Positions 1-10,356 of a stretch of DNA of 64,000 nt are shown one piece after another. The notes under the pieces are model-generated. The model saw only the letters and a list, made by a program, of their open reading frames with translations, was not told the origin of the DNA and did no database searches. Position 1 is the stretch's first letter; each line of letters starts with the position of its first letter. Location of the stretch: NCBI GenBank assembly GCA_003194525.1, contig NBIV01000057.1:124001-188000 (forward strand), written 5' to 3'. The translations under genes were made by a program, and so were the position numbers. Source of the DNA: Gracilariopsis chorda. Lineage: Eukaryota > Rhodophyta > Florideophyceae > Gracilariales > Gracilariaceae.

Positions 1-1667
1 ACCGATCTGGAATAGATGATTACATCATCCAAATATACCAATGCGGTTCTCCACTTCACCTTTGAGAGGATGATATCAAGCGCTCTCTGAAACTTAGCGG
101 GCGCGTTACAAAGACCAAATGGCATCCGAGTAAATCGGTAGAGACCAGCAGGGCAAGTGAAGGCCGTCTTGTCTCGGTCCTTCTTCCTGATTGGCATCTG
201 CCAGTAACCACAATTGGCATCCAGTGTGGAAAATATTTGTGCATCTCCTAAAGAGTCGATGCACTCGTCCATTCTTGGTATAGGATAGGAATCCCGTATG
301 GTCACATTGTTCAGCTTTCTGTAATCGATACAGATCCGCATACGGGGATCTCCACAACGTTGAACCAAAACCACTGGGCTTGCCCATTCCGACTGCGCAG
401 GCTCAATTACCCCTTCACGGAGCATCCGTTCAACCTCTTCTAACTCCACCCCTCGGGCTCTAGGACCTGCACGGTAAGGTTGTTGCCATATAGGTTTAGC
501 GCCCGGAACCAAGTCAATACGGTGCTCAGCCGCCTTGATCTCCCCAAGGTGGCCTGACCACATGGTTTCAAATTCCTCAAGGAGACGCAGGATTCGGCGC
601 TTGTACTGTTCGTACTCGTCACCAACGTGGACTTCCTCTCTCCAATCCTTCACTGGGTCCAGCTCCAGCTTCTTCCTGGCTTCTACCGAGTCGGTTCGAG
701 TATCCACCAGTACGGTCTTTCCATCAGCATTCTTCGATACCATTTGGTCTTGTGTAAACAAGTCCTTCCCCCCTTCCTTAGCGGAGGCGACCTCGCCGAA
801 CTCGGTTTGCAAACTGAATACACCTGTTGGGGCAGGTAGAGCGACACCTATAACGGTATTCTTAGGTAAGTGAACCGTGTGGTTTCTGAAGTTGCTGAGG
901 TATACCTGAAAGGGTCTGTGCGGTACGTTCTCCACAATTCCGTTTGGCAGTAAGGTTAAGTGCCGTTCTGCAGTCCTCGGATGGTTCTGCAATGTAACCA
1001 GACCTGGTGAAGCGCATGAAACCGTGACGGTGGTTTGGTGCATAGGTGGTATAGAAACCTTCTTGGTGAGTCGAACCTTGTTGGAAACCGTGTTGGTTGG
1101 CAATTTCCGCTTCGGTGTTCGGCTCCATCCCTTGTTGGTCTTCGTGTGACCTTGAATGGCAACTCTTCCACCGTAACGGAGAAGGACTGTCTGCGATCCT
1201 GGGAATATCGCTCTGACGTGACTGTCAATAAAGCTCGTTCCCAGGATACAATCCGTAGCCATTCGGTCCACGACAAAGAATTTCACTCGTACCTTTAAGG
1301 ATCCCAATTGCACCATAGTGGTCAGCGTTCCTCTAATCATTAGAGGACTGTTGTTTGCATCTACCAAAGGTTTGGACAGACGTTCATGCTTCAGTGTTCG
1401 CAATACCGACTCAGGTAAAATTCGAGCATTCATTATGCACGGACCGGCACCGGTATCGAGCACGCAAGTTGCAGGGACCGTATGGGAAGGTGAGAGACAT
1501 AGAGAAACACCAACTTTATAGTTATTGTACTTCACGAACATAACCGGCGCCGGTTCTGCATGGTCATCAACCTCTTCCGTTACGGTGTCATGCAAACCTT
1601 TCGGTATCGAATGGCCTTCCAAATTCCGGTTGGGTGTGGCCTCGACTACAACCGGTTTTAGTTTTCC
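1..1667 (-). CDS. pol: G1 pol, partial: aspartic protease and reverse transcriptase
   Basis: An open frame runs from the end of gag2 to the window edge, so the C-terminal half is missing. The protease active site DTGAGPC lies near 1438-1458 and its C-terminal ILGTSF motif near 1225-1245. RT motifs follow: RICIDYRKLN near 312-341, TLDANCGYWQMP near 195-235, and the catalytic YLDDVIIYS near 10-45. The frame is -1 relative to gag2, with the overlap around 1658-1667 at a G-GAA-AAC-TAA stretch; the first in-frame Met is at 1541. Expression by -1 frameshifting is inferred from the frame relation. The product would mature the Gag and copy the element RNA into cDNA in virus-like particles. Confidence 0.85.
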
Positions 1668-3223
1668 TCCTGCTCGGCGGCAGGGGGCTCTTCCAAGATC
1701 GGTTTCTCTTCCAATAAATTGACTTGTCGGGATCCCGAAGCGGTGGACTTATTACCAATTGGTGAATTCTTCTCGACAACGAACAGGTTGAAATGATTAT
1801 GTTGCCTAGACTGCACGAGGCTATCTCGCAGACCTGGTGGCAACTTATCACACCTGTAGGCGACGTGGTCCGGCGAAAGGCAGAACCAGCACAAAAGACG
1901 TCCAGTGGTCGGGTCCCTCATTCCGATAGAAGTTAGTTTTCGTTCATCACCAGCAGCGGTTGCGTAAGACGAACTAGAACCAACTGGTGTATTCCTAAGA
2001 GGTCCACGGGTACTAACCAAAGCTGGCGATTGAGTTGCCGTCCTGGTCGGAGGAGTGACGGACTGAGGCGTGACCACTGGGGTATTTGACCAGCTCCCCA
2101 CCGTTGATGGTCGTGAATTACCTTGTGGTGCCGCAACTAAATGAATGGCAGTACCAGTCGGTATCCTAATTAAAGAATCACCACCTGTGGTAGTATCCTC
2201 CTCGATTTCCATCACTGCCCGTTTCGGTTTCTCCTTTGTGGTAATACCAAGAGGTGGTTTCCTTCCCATGCGGAGAGTGTCACCAAGACCCTGTGCGTAC
2301 CTTGCGAGGGCGTTGTAATCCACCTTTCGGTTAGTCGTCAGATAATTACGAACCTGAGACCTTATGGCTTTGTCGATGTTATCTGAGAACATAGATTTCA
2401 GCCGAGTGGACGTGATTACGTTACTGCATCGGGTCGCCAGGTTCCAGAGCCCAACGGAAAACTCCATTTCGGTTTGTCCTGACCGCTGACGGTAAGAAAG
2501 CATTTCTGAGTAGGCTTCCTGAATCACCTCATCGGTCGCGTACGTTTCCAAAAGAAAGTTGACGACTTCTGGGTAAGTCTCCAACATCTCTGTCCCTTCC
2601 TCATCAACCATTAAGGTATTTCCTCGAAGGCGCCCCTGCAGGATATGGTAGGCCTGTCCTTTAAGGTAGAACTGGGACAACCACATGGCAGCCCCTTCGG
2701 AAAAACCATTTTGGTCACATGCGATCTTGAACTTCTGTACAAACTCGATCACCACGATGGGATCCTCACCGGTAAATACAGTATCACCCATCTGGAAACT
2801 GAGTTTCCTGTGATGCTTAGTAATCCTCTGGGCTACCGCATCGGTGTAGTCCGGAGATTTGTTCCGCAACCAATAGGTACGATAGTCAACCGCCTTGGTA
2901 AACAAGTCGTTCAACGGCTGAATAACCTCTAGGTCCGAAAGCGTGTCTGATTCGGTATCAGAATCATTCCTTCGATTCCTACCCTTGCGGGTTCCCTTTG
3001 ATTTCTTCTTATACCCTCTGGTTTCACTTCTTCTTTTTATGTTTACCTTTACGGTCATCCTCCGAGGACTCCGAATCGGTATCTGAACTCGACGACGTAG
3101 GGCTCGAATCCTTCTTCCTCTGTCTACCTCGACGGTTCTCCTTCTTCCTACCTTTACGGTTTCTTCGCCGCTCATCCTCCGAGTCGGACGAATCACCCTC
3201 AGGCTCACCTCCTTTGGCACCAT
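1658..3223 (-). CDS. gag: G1 gag ORF2: capsid and nucleocapsid
   Basis: A 521-codon frame. The first ~80 residues are basic and partly out-of-frame overlap with ORF1. An acidic Ser/Asp/Glu stretch follows, then a helical region typical of retrotransposon capsid (about residues 95-330), a Pro/Thr/Ser linker, and one CCHC zinc knuckle, C-WF-C-LSPD-H-VAYR-C, at about residues 445-458. G6 gag ORF2 aligns along the capsid, for example the shared segment around YATD. The start is uncertain: the Met at 3223 lies in the overlap with ORF1, and the natural product may be an ORF1-ORF2 fusion made by a +1 shift near 3024-3060. Confidence 0.82.
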   Translation of the reverse strand: MVPKEVSLRVIRPTRRMSGEETVKVGRRRTVEVDRGRRIRALRRRVQIPIRSPRRMTVKVNIKRRSETRGYKKKSKGTRKGRNRRNDSDTESDTLSDLEVIQPLNDLFTKAVDYRTYWLRNKSPDYTDAVAQRITKHHRKLSFQMGDTVFTGEDPIVVIEFVQKFKIACDQNGFSEGAAMWLSQFYLKGQAYHILQGRLRGNTLMVDEEGTEMLETYPEVVNFLLETYATDEVIQEAYSEMLSYRQRSGQTEMEFSVGLWNLATRCSNVITSTRLKSMFSDNIDKAIRSQVRNYLTTNRKVDYNALARYAQGLGDTLRMGRKPPLGITTKEKPKRAVMEIEEDTTTGGDSLIRIPTGTAIHLVAAPQGNSRPSTVGSWSNTPVVTPQSVTPPTRTATQSPALVSTRGPLRNTPVGSSSSYATAAGDERKLTSIGMRDPTTGRLLCWFCLSPDHVAYRCDKLPPGLRDSLVQSRQHNHFNLFVVEKNSPIGNKSTASGSRQVNLLEEKPILEEPPAAEQEEN

Positions 3224-3887
3224 TTCGAGCTATACCAATTGGTTTGGGCAAAAAGTAACCTATAGGGACATCAGCCTCTGAGCCCTTTCGGTCACGGCCC
3301 AAATCACCACTATGGTCTCCACTGCCATCCGGTAAAGACTGAGGATATTGTGGGAAACCCTTCAGTACCTCTTGGGATCTAGCGTGAGCCACCTTGACCC
3401 TTGCGATATTAGCTTCAGCATACCCTTCGGTAATCCATAGGTCCTGTACCACACGGTAGATATCTTCCCTCGCATCTGTACGGAGATACTCGCGCATCAT
3501 TTTCGGTATTCTAGCTCCTGCTTCTACAACCGCACGGTCAGTCATCACTCGGATAACTGTGTCCACATCCAAATTGGTTTCAAATTCTCCACTTCTGAGG
3601 TCAACCTTTTTAGTTACAGCATCCTGCACCGCTACGGCCACGAAATCTTTTGCTCGCTCCTCAAGACGAGGCCAGATCTCCTCAACCATTTCACCATAAG
3701 GTCTTTCCTCAACGGTATCCGAACGCGGACCCACCAATGGGTCTGCCGAACGGTCAGCTTTACCAGATTGGTTACAAAACAGTTCTTCCGGGTTATCCAA
3801 AATTGGATGCACCGGGGGGACTGAGCGTCCACCTGCAAGGCTCGATGGGGCGCTAGACCCTTGAGCATTCCTTTTAGGTTTCACCAT
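3024..3887 (-). CDS. G1 gag ORF1: N-terminal Gag-like protein
   Basis: A 287-codon frame, first after the leader. It has a Ser/Pro-rich N-terminus, a helical middle, and a highly charged C-terminus of Arg/Lys, Ser/Asp and a final Lys run, stopping at TGA 3024-3026. I recognise no named domain. G6 has a counterpart in the same place (45141-45971) that also ends in a basic run just before the acidic start of gag2. This suggests a real N-terminal Gag segment rather than chance. In G1 the gag2 frame is +1 relative to this ORF. Confidence 0.7.
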   Translation of the reverse strand: MVKPKRNAQGSSAPSSLAGGRSVPPVHPILDNPEELFCNQSGKADRSADPLVGPRSDTVEERPYGEMVEEIWPRLEERAKDFVAVAVQDAVTKKVDLRSGEFETNLDVDTVIRVMTDRAVVEAGARIPKMMREYLRTDAREDIYRVVQDLWITEGYAEANIARVKVAHARSQEVLKGFPQYPQSLPDGSGDHSGDLGRDRKGSEADVPIGYFLPKPIGIARNGAKGGEPEGDSSDSEDERRRNRKGRKKENRRGRQRKKDSSPTSSSSDTDSESSEDDRKGKHKKKK

Positions 3888-4021
3888 GATTGGCTAACGG
3901 GGGTACCCAAATTGTTTTCTCGGTATTCCTATTACCAAACGGTTCAAATCCTTCTTCACCTACGAAGGACTTCTTTTCCAACGGTTAACGACAAGACCTA
4001 TACGGTGCCTTCCAACGACAA

Positions 4022-4041
4022 CCTTCTAGGTCGGGAGACCA
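4022..4041 (-). other. Primer-binding-like site of G1
   Basis: On the minus strand this 20-mer starts TGGTCTCCCGACC. G6 has a matching 20-mer at 45017-45036 (18 of 20 identical by eye), 2 bases after its 5' LTR. A conserved block beginning TGG just inside the LTR is what a tRNA primer-binding site looks like. The priming tRNA was not identified. Confidence 0.6.
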
Positions 4042-4046
4042 AAACA

Positions 4047-4407
4047 TGTCGTACAACCAACGGGTCTGACAGCGGCTGTGCGAGGGAGCTCTGGTGAGCT
4101 CAACCTGTAAGGTGAAAGAATAAAAATAAGAACCAGTAGGGAAATAGAGCACCTGAATACCAAGTGGTACAATAGGTGTGATACTTAGCCGGGACCGTGT
4201 TGGTAACGACGCGCAACGGCAGTAACAGACGTACCAAACCTGACTAGTTGGTAGTTCTCGACCTGAAAGGCAAGAGTTTACCCAGATGGTGCTTAGTTTA
4301 CAATGCCTTGAAGGTGCGGACCTCGGCAGCGCCTAAGTGTAGCTGCGAGGTCAACGCGACATATGCTACGTGTACGACTTACCATCTGGTGCACCACTAC
4401 CTGTACA
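4047..4407 (-). repeat. Putative 5' LTR of G1
   Basis: The inner end lies next to the primer-binding-like site and reads GACA on the minus strand. Going outward, the next plausible TG terminus on the minus strand is TGTACAGG at 4407. The TGTAC start and GTACGACA end give short inverted termini like those of G6 (TGTAG and CTACA). The partner LTR is outside the window, so neither length (361 bp) nor a target duplication can be confirmed. Confidence 0.4.
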
Positions 4408-4563
4408 GGTGCACCACGTGCGTCTCTAAATATCTATCTAGTTATACAAATTATATAGGTAGTTCTAAAAATTAGTAGAATAGATACAAAATTATCAACA
4501 CCCACTTCGTCAGTCTGAAGGCCAACAGGGCCAGTCCAATACCACTTTGGTGCATTCCGACTC

Positions 4564-6641
4564 CTAACCAGAACGTAACGCTCATTGTACGACACAGAGA
4601 AGCGCCCAAAAGGAGCACAGCTCGAGGAAGAATAAGAATAAGGTTGGAAAATACTCCCAGAGTGCAGGGACCTCGAAGGAAGGTTACAGCACTACGAAAG
4701 ACGGCAACGCTGTATCTTGGGGACCAATGAAACGCGGAGAGATTGCTCACTACAGAAGAAATGACAGATGCTTCAAGTGCGGTAAGAAAGGATGGAGCGA
4801 TCCCAGCCACTCTTGCAGACAAGAACGAGCGGAGTAGAAGAGCTTTGATCACCCAAAAAACCAGTAATGCCGCACAACGAGGCGGCGGAAAGAGGCAACT
4901 TACAAGAAAAGTCGCCGTACCTTTCAGCATTGAAGTATGCCGAAGAAGACAACTGGATGTACGATGCAATGCTGGCAGGACTCCAGTGAGAACAGTCGTA
5001 GATTCGTATGCGTCTCACAACTTCATGTCAGTAGAAGACGCGAAGAGATTGAATTTGGAGTTGAGGGACGTCACAGGAATAAAAGTTGAACTTGGAGACT
5101 CATCGAAGACAAGAGTACTGGGTGAGACACATGCAGTTTTGAACATCAATGGGTTCATGAGTGAAGAGCCAATTTTGGTCATCAGTATGAAAGAAGAGAG
5201 TGTCCTTCCAATATTAATAATGGGGAGACCTTGGTTACGAGTGCATAACCCGCTTATTGATTGGAAAACCAACATTCTCAAGGTGAAGCGCAGCAATGGT
5301 ACTGTGACAACGATAACACCTCGAAGAACCGAGACCAAAACGTCGAACGAGATCTGTCTTAAGCAGATATCGTTGAAGAGGATGTGTAAAGAAGTAAAGA
5401 AGGGAAACTGCGAACTGTTTGCGGTTCGAGTATCTAAGAACAAAGAGTCGGTTGCGTCAGAGGCAAAGTGCGCTCCTGATTTTCGAGACTTTCTAGCAGA
5501 GTTCGAAGATGTTTTTAAGGAAGAGTTGCCGGATGAGCTGCTCCCGCCACGCGGAATGGAATTTGAGATTAACCTCATTCCGGATGCCCAACCTCCTGTC
5601 CGACCTGTTATTCGACTCTCACCTCGTGAACTACAAGAAATGAAGCGCCAGTTGCAGAAATATCTAGAAAAAGGACTTCTAAGACCGTCTTCCTCACCGT
5701 ACGGAGCTCCAGTATTCTCCATCCAAAAGAAGAACCGGGATCTCAGAATGGTTTGTGACTACAGAGCATTGAATAGGATCACTATTCCAGATGCAAGTCC
5801 TATTCCACTGATCAATGAGACTATTGACCAGTTGGCAGGAGCTAAGATTTTCTCGCAGATTGATTTAATCTGGGGATACCATCAGATGAGGCTCAAAGAA
5901 GAGGACTGTCACAAGACGGCTATACGAACACGATATGGATCCTTCGAGTGGAGAGTGCTATGTTTTGGTTTAACTAACGCACCAGCAGCATTTTCGCCTC
6001 TGTTAGCACAGGTTCTTCGGGAATTACATGGAGAATGTATGGTTCTTTACTTAGATGACATTCTAATCTACAGTAAGAGCAAAGAAGAGCACATACTGCA
6101 TTGGCGAAAGCTGTTACATATTTTAAGGAAGCATAAGCTGTACGTCAGACCTAGCAACAGTTATTTTGGTGCGACAGAGGTTGACTACCTGGGCTTCAAA
6201 ATCAACTCGGAAGGAGTTCACACGCAGCAGAGGCTTGTGGAAGCTAGCTGTTGAAAAGTGGCCACTCCGAACTCAGTGAAGGATGTACAGAAGTTCATAG
6301 GTCTTGCAAACTTCTACAGAACCCTTATGAAAGGTTTTGCGCGAGTTGCGCAACCAATCACCGACTTACTCTGCACGAAGATCTTTCAATGGAGAGACGA
6401 ACAAAAATATGCGTTTGAAGAGTTGAAGCGTCGGCTAACAACAGCACCTGTGCTACGTCATCCAACCTCGGAAGAAGTTTTCGTATTGACCACCGATGCG
6501 TCAAAGTACGCTGTAGGCGCAACCTTAGAACAGAAAGGTCAACCTTTTGCATTCCTATCTCATCGACTATCAGAGGCTGAGACAAGGTGGGATACAGAAG
6601 ATCAGAAATTGTTGGCAATTATGATCGCGTTACGAGAATGA
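4564..6641 (+). pseudogene. pol: G2 gag tail, protease, RT and start of RNase H
   Basis: A zinc-knuckle-like motif CFKCGKKGWSDPSHSC sits at 4771-4818 in one frame. The pol frame opens at 4743. Its protease site reads DSYAS instead of D-S/T-G, so activity is doubtful. RT motifs are clear: MVCDYRALN near 5748, SQIDLIWGYHQM near 5855, and YLDDILIYS near 6048-6075. An in-frame TGA at 6252-6254 separates RT from the connection domain (KFIGLANFYR). RNase H follows with TTDASKYAVGATL near 6490. Another TGA at 6639-6641 ends the segment. A pol polyprotein is normally uninterrupted here, so this copy is dead. Confidence 0.85.
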
Positions 6642-7132
6642 TCAGTGTATCTAAAAGATCGCCCATTTATAATACGCACAGATCACGAGCCTATCAAGTA
6701 CTTGCAGACGAAATCGAAGCTCTCAGGAAGACAAATGAGATGGCTGGACGAATTATAGTGTTACTCATTCAGAGTGGAGCATCTCAAAGGCTCAAAGAAT
6801 GGAGTGGCAGATGCCTTGAGTAGACTTTATGAATGCCACCCGACATTCAAGGCTCTTCGTTAACACGAGAAGCAATTGCATTTGGCGATTCGAGAGGGTT
6901 ACGAGAACGATTCTTGGACGCAAAACATTCTACTTGTTCTTTAAAATGGTAAGGAACCACCCAACAAGAAACTGCGATGTAAATCAGAAACTATTCCTTT
7001 CAGGAAGGTCTAATTTAGTGGAATGCCAGAGGTACATTAGGGCGTGTAGTTGTTCCACAAAATAGAGATCTTCGAGACACAATAGCGAAAGAATTCCATC
7101 TACCAGGGCATTTCGGTTGGGAGAAGACATAT
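6642..7132 (+). pseudogene. G2 end of RNase H and linker, frameshifted
   Basis: The RNase H signature IIRTDHEPIKYLQ continues in the upstream frame after the TGA. The typical VEHLKGSKNGVADALSR ending is then read in a different frame near 6770-6825. The linker to integrase (around LREGYENDSW, and the H-x-H region near 7095) is spread over several frames. No intact ORF remains. It joins the RT/RNase H part to the integrase part. Confidence 0.65.
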
Positions 7133-7921
7133 TTGCTCTGTGCTAAATACTTCTACTGGAAGCGAATGTTCGCAGATATCCAGGAATTTGTCAGAACTTG
7201 TCAAGAGTGTCAGTTCAACAAAGAGACAAGTGCAATGCAGAGTGGTAAGCTCCAGCCACATCGCATACCGGATGCCTGTTGGGATGTCGTCTCAATGGAT
7301 TTTGTGTCAGAGTTTCCGATTACTCGAACAGGGAAAGACTCAGTACTTGTTGTCGTTGAGAAACTTTCGAAGAGAGCTATTTTAATTCCGACGAAAAAGA
7401 CATTGAACTCTATCGAAGTTGTCCAAATACTATTCGATCGATTGTTTTCGAAACATGGTGTGCCTAAGACTATCATTCTGGATAGAGATAAGCTTTTCAA
7501 GTCACATTATTTCAAAGAAATTACCAAAATGAGAAGTGTGAACTTGAACATGGCTACCAAGGGACATCCGCAAACGGATGGACAGTCAGAAAACATGATC
7601 AGAACACTTTCGGCAATGATCAGAGGTACTGTACAGAAAAGTCCAGAAGATTGGGACTGTATGTTGAGTGAATTGGAATTTCACTACAACTCGACTCCGA
7701 ACAAGAGTACAGGATTTTCTCCGTTTGAAGTTGACTTGGGTCGTGTGCCTGAGTCAGAGCTTTCCAGGAAGTTTCCGAAAACGAATTGTGTCTGCCCGGC
7801 AGCAGTAGACTACTTGGAAAAAGCGACAGGCGTTTTGTTCATTAGCCAAGGACAATCTTGCAGATGCCATCGCACGGCAGACCTTCTATGCCAACAAGAA
7901 ACGAAAGCATGTAGCGTTTAA
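7133..7921 (+). CDS. G2 integrase (catalytic core retained)
   Basis: A 262-codon frame. The zinc-binding Cys pair CQEC is near residue 24-27. The D-D-35-E core is visible: D in VVSMDFVSEF (~residue 55), D in IILDRDKLF (~117), and E in GQSEN (~153). After residue ~225 the frame drifts into nonsense and the true C-terminus continues in another frame (7932-8366). The role is insertion of the cDNA into chromosomal DNA. The core residues are kept, but the gene cannot give a full integrase without repair of the frameshift near 7830-7930. Confidence 0.82.
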   Translation: MLCAKYFYWKRMFADIQEFVRTCQECQFNKETSAMQSGKLQPHRIPDACWDVVSMDFVSEFPITRTGKDSVLVVVEKLSKRAILIPTKKTLNSIEVVQILFDRLFSKHGVPKTIILDRDKLFKSHYFKEITKMRSVNLNMATKGHPQTDGQSENMIRTLSAMIRGTVQKSPEDWDCMLSELEFHYNSTPNKSTGFSPFEVDLGRVPESELSRKFPKTNCVCPAAVDYLEKATGVLFISQGQSCRCHRTADLLCQQETKACSV

Positions 7922-7931
7922 GGCAGGGGAC

Positions 7932-8366
7932 ATGGTGTTGCTGAAGGTAGACAAGACGAGTGCGTCACAGCAGTCTGGTCTTCCTCAGAAGTGGCAACCG
8001 AAGTTTATGGGACCATTTGCCATAAAGGAAGTCATGGGACCAGTGACGTACAAAATTGAACTACCTCCGACGATGAAGAAGGCACATAACGTTTTTCATA
8101 TCTCCCGATTGAAAAGGTTCAATCACAGAGAAGGTGGTCAAAGCTCACTATCGGTAGTGATTGATGCGGAAGGTACTGTGGAACAAAAATTGATTGCTAT
8201 TCTTAAGACTCGCAAGCGCAATCGCAGAAGACAATACTTGGTACAGTTTGAAGGCTATATTGAGGAAGAAGCAATTTGGATGAACAAGAATGAGTTATCG
8301 TACTGTACCGAACTCATCAAGAAATTTGAAAACTTGCCGCAGTCGTCAAGTCCTAAGAGAGGGTGA
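7932..8366 (+). CDS. G2 integrase C-terminus with GPF module and chromodomain
   Basis: A 144-codon frame beginning inside the integrase C-terminal domain. It has the module KFMGPFAIKEVMGPVTYKI followed by HNVFHISRLKRF, then a chromodomain-like fold near residues 90-135 with the core YLVQFEGYIEEEAIW. Chromodomains at this place define chromoviruses and guide integration to particular histone marks. The Met at 7932 is internal rather than a natural start. The stop at 8364-8366 is the end of pol. Confidence 0.8.
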   Translation: MVLLKVDKTSASQQSGLPQKWQPKFMGPFAIKEVMGPVTYKIELPPTMKKAHNVFHISRLKRFNHREGGQSSLSVVIDAEGTVEQKLIAILKTRKRNRRRQYLVQFEGYIEEEAIWMNKNELSYCTELIKKFENLPQSSSPKRG

Positions 8367-9078
8367 GTGTAATAGAATCATTGTAGTACGAACTTTCACA
8401 TGGCATTTATTCGAATGGTCGTGAATGTTTGAATTCAGATTCAAACATTCAAGATTGGACGTCTACTGTGGTATAAGAGGCGAACGTTTAGATTGTTGGA
8501 AGTACTAGGAGGGTTAGCCTCCAGTTAAAAAGTCAGTTTTGTTTTGGTAAGACCCTACTCTTACAGCTACATTGAATCAAGCTTTGTTATACGGTGGTGG
8601 TTTGTAAACAATACGATGATTATTGCGCTGTTGCTTTACATGTACGTACCGTAGCTACGTACACAAGTCTGCAAATGATAGCGCCTACGTGAGAAACAAA
8701 TGTAGCGAAAACATGGAAGGCTGCAACGGGTTGTGGATGTAAAGCGACCATGGTTAGTGTGCCATCGTGCCAGTCTGCTGCAAATGGAACGTGCAGGGTG
8801 TGTCCAACTACACGTTGCCGCAGTGAAGACTGGCGTGAGTTCTGTTGAATTCTACGCGCAGTTAGGCTCAACGAGTGGAACAACGCAACACAACACTAGG
8901 CACTCAGGCTCTGCCTCTCTGCGAGTGCAGGCCTTAACTCTACTGATGCCGACGATATCGTCCTTGTCGGTCGCCTTGGCGACCTTTCCGGCAACTAGAT
9001 TTACGTTCGAATTATTTTCAACACGTAAAGGCCTGGTGATTTTTGGAAATAACGAAGCTACACAAATTTTGCATCTCA
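8367..9078. other. Region between G2 and G3 without a recognised gene
   Basis: This holds the 3' flank of G2, including a perfect 12-bp inverted repeat (8423-8434 with 8439-8450) and a small palindrome around 8641-8663. It would be the natural place for the G2 3' LTR, but I could not match it to a 5' copy. The ORFs here are short and resemble nothing I know. Confidence 0.5.
8423..8450. repeat. Perfect 12-bp inverted repeat (hairpin)
   Basis: The arms GAATGTTTGAAT and ATTCAAACATTC flank a 4-base loop, 56 bases after the G2 stop codon. It could be a 3'-end RNA hairpin of G2 or part of its LTR; the sequence alone does not decide. Confidence 0.8.
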
Positions 9079-10356
9079 TCACACGGCTCGATCACGTTCT
9101 TGATACAAAACTTTATTAATCAAAGTTGCAGAGTCTTGAGCTTCTGTCTTGATACGGCGATCACTTGCCGTGCATGGGAAGTCTTCCAACAGCCCTGACA
9201 ACTCCTCTAGTTTATTCTGCAGAGGTTTCCAAGTCTGATCGATCTTGTTCGGTAATCCGAGCCATTCTATCAGGATACTTATGACGTCGTTTTGCTTTCG
9301 TATTCCATTAATCGCTTGCACGTTCTGACACATAGTCTGGCTGTGTTCTGCAAACTCCAGCAACTGAGGATCAACCTCTTGGTTGCCTAAGGCAGCTCGG
9401 TAAAACATTAGTCTCCCAGCGTGTAACACCTCCCCTTTTCCCTTAACCAGGTCCTTCACTTCGTAGACCCAGTTGGACGTACACCCCAACACCTGACGCA
9501 GCCCTCTCAATTTAAACCGAAGTTTATGGCCATGATTCTGGGCTTTACGAACGAGCAAATAGTCGCCAATGGTGAAGTTCGTAGCTATGAACTTGGTTCG
9601 GGCATTGTGCAGATCAACAGATTTCTGCCTTCGCTTCGAAACTTCCGTCTGTACCTCATGGTGCATGTTTTCGATAGCCACCTGCGTGCGTTCAATTTCA
9701 ATCAACTGTCGAGCTCTTACTTCTGACAGTGTAGGCAGAGATGTGTATTTTTCCATCGGTAACGTCTTCAGGAGAGGTCTTGATGGCTTGTGACCTGTAA
9801 CAACCTCCAGTGGCGTCCTATGTACTCCTTGTTTGTCCATACGGAGTCTTAATCTCTTGCTTGGAGCTTTGTTGAGTATGCTGTGAACGCATATCGTCAT
9901 TGCAGGCCAGTCCTTGGCGGAAAGTGTGAACTCGAGCAACACGGCTTTACATGCTCGAAAGAATTTCCTGCACAATCTATCAACCGTTCTGTTCGCCCAA
10001 GGGGATTACGCTGTAGTAAATTGATGGTTCACCTTAAGTTCCTCTGCGGCAGCCTTTATCATTTCTTTCTTTAAATGGGTTCCTTGATCGGATACCATCC
10101 AGTCCATGAGATAAGAGGTAGGCAAAACGGTGGAAAGGTTGAAAATGAGCGAAGAATGACGGAGAAGAGATAACGGAGACTTTTTTATGGATAGCGACAG
10201 ATCTCGACTTGTGACCTGACGTGCGCAAAGCATGACGATTTGTTGCATATTTATTTTTGTCGACACAACAAGCACAGCAAGTGCTTCGACGTCACTGTGA
10301 ACTCGAAAAACAGTTCGATTGGGCTTGTGCTCCTTTAGTTCATTTTGCAATCTCAT
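9079..10356 (-). pseudogene. Gypsy element G3: integrase to chromodomain remnant
   Basis: Two minus-strand frames make up the 3' end of a gypsy pol. From about 10120 to 10006 the integrase core reads DWMVSDQGTHLKK; after a stop it continues at 9975 with CRKFFRACKAVLLEF. The GPY-type region and a C-terminal chromodomain-like segment (IEWLGLPNKIDQTWKPL) end at 9079. This C-terminus aligns with G4, where the corresponding chromodomain is in a shifted frame. Everything upstream of the integrase core (gag, protease, RT, RNase H) and both LTRs are absent. Confidence 0.75.

Larger units (their letters stand above)
1..4407 (-). mobile_element. Ty3/gypsy element G1, 5' part (continues beyond the left edge)
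   Basis: Reading on the minus strand from about 4407 down, the order is putative LTR, primer-binding-like site, gag ORF1, gag ORF2, then protease and reverse transcriptase, which run off the window. RNase H, integrase and the second LTR would lie to the left of base 1. Gag2, protease and RT resemble those of G6 (44489-54366), so G1 and G6 are one lineage of about 10-kb elements; G6 ends in a chromodomain, so G1 probably does too (inference). G1 is better preserved than G6, with protease and RT open throughout the visible part. Confidence 0.88.
4564..8366 (+). mobile_element. Decayed Ty3/gypsy chromodomain element G2
   Basis: Plus-strand order is nucleocapsid zinc knuckle, protease, RT, RNase H, integrase, GPF module and chromodomain, with several stops and frameshifts. 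Most of gag is missing. I found no matching LTR pair: 4408-4563 and 8367-8640 do not resemble each other by eye. It is more divergent from G1 and G6 than those two are from each other. The left edge adjoins the putative outer end of the G1 LTR, so G1 may have inserted into or beside it. Confidence 0.85.

Noticed and set aside
5015-5722. 235-codon minus frame inside G2 pol
   Set aside because: It is the shadow of the clear plus-strand protease and RT reading.
4408-8640. LTR pair for G2
   Set aside because: Sequences at 4408-4563 and 8367-8640 showed no similarity by eye.
8641-8663. Palindrome TGTACGTA...TACGTACA as a transposon end
   Set aside because: Isolated 8-bp arms without a partner element; too short to interpret.
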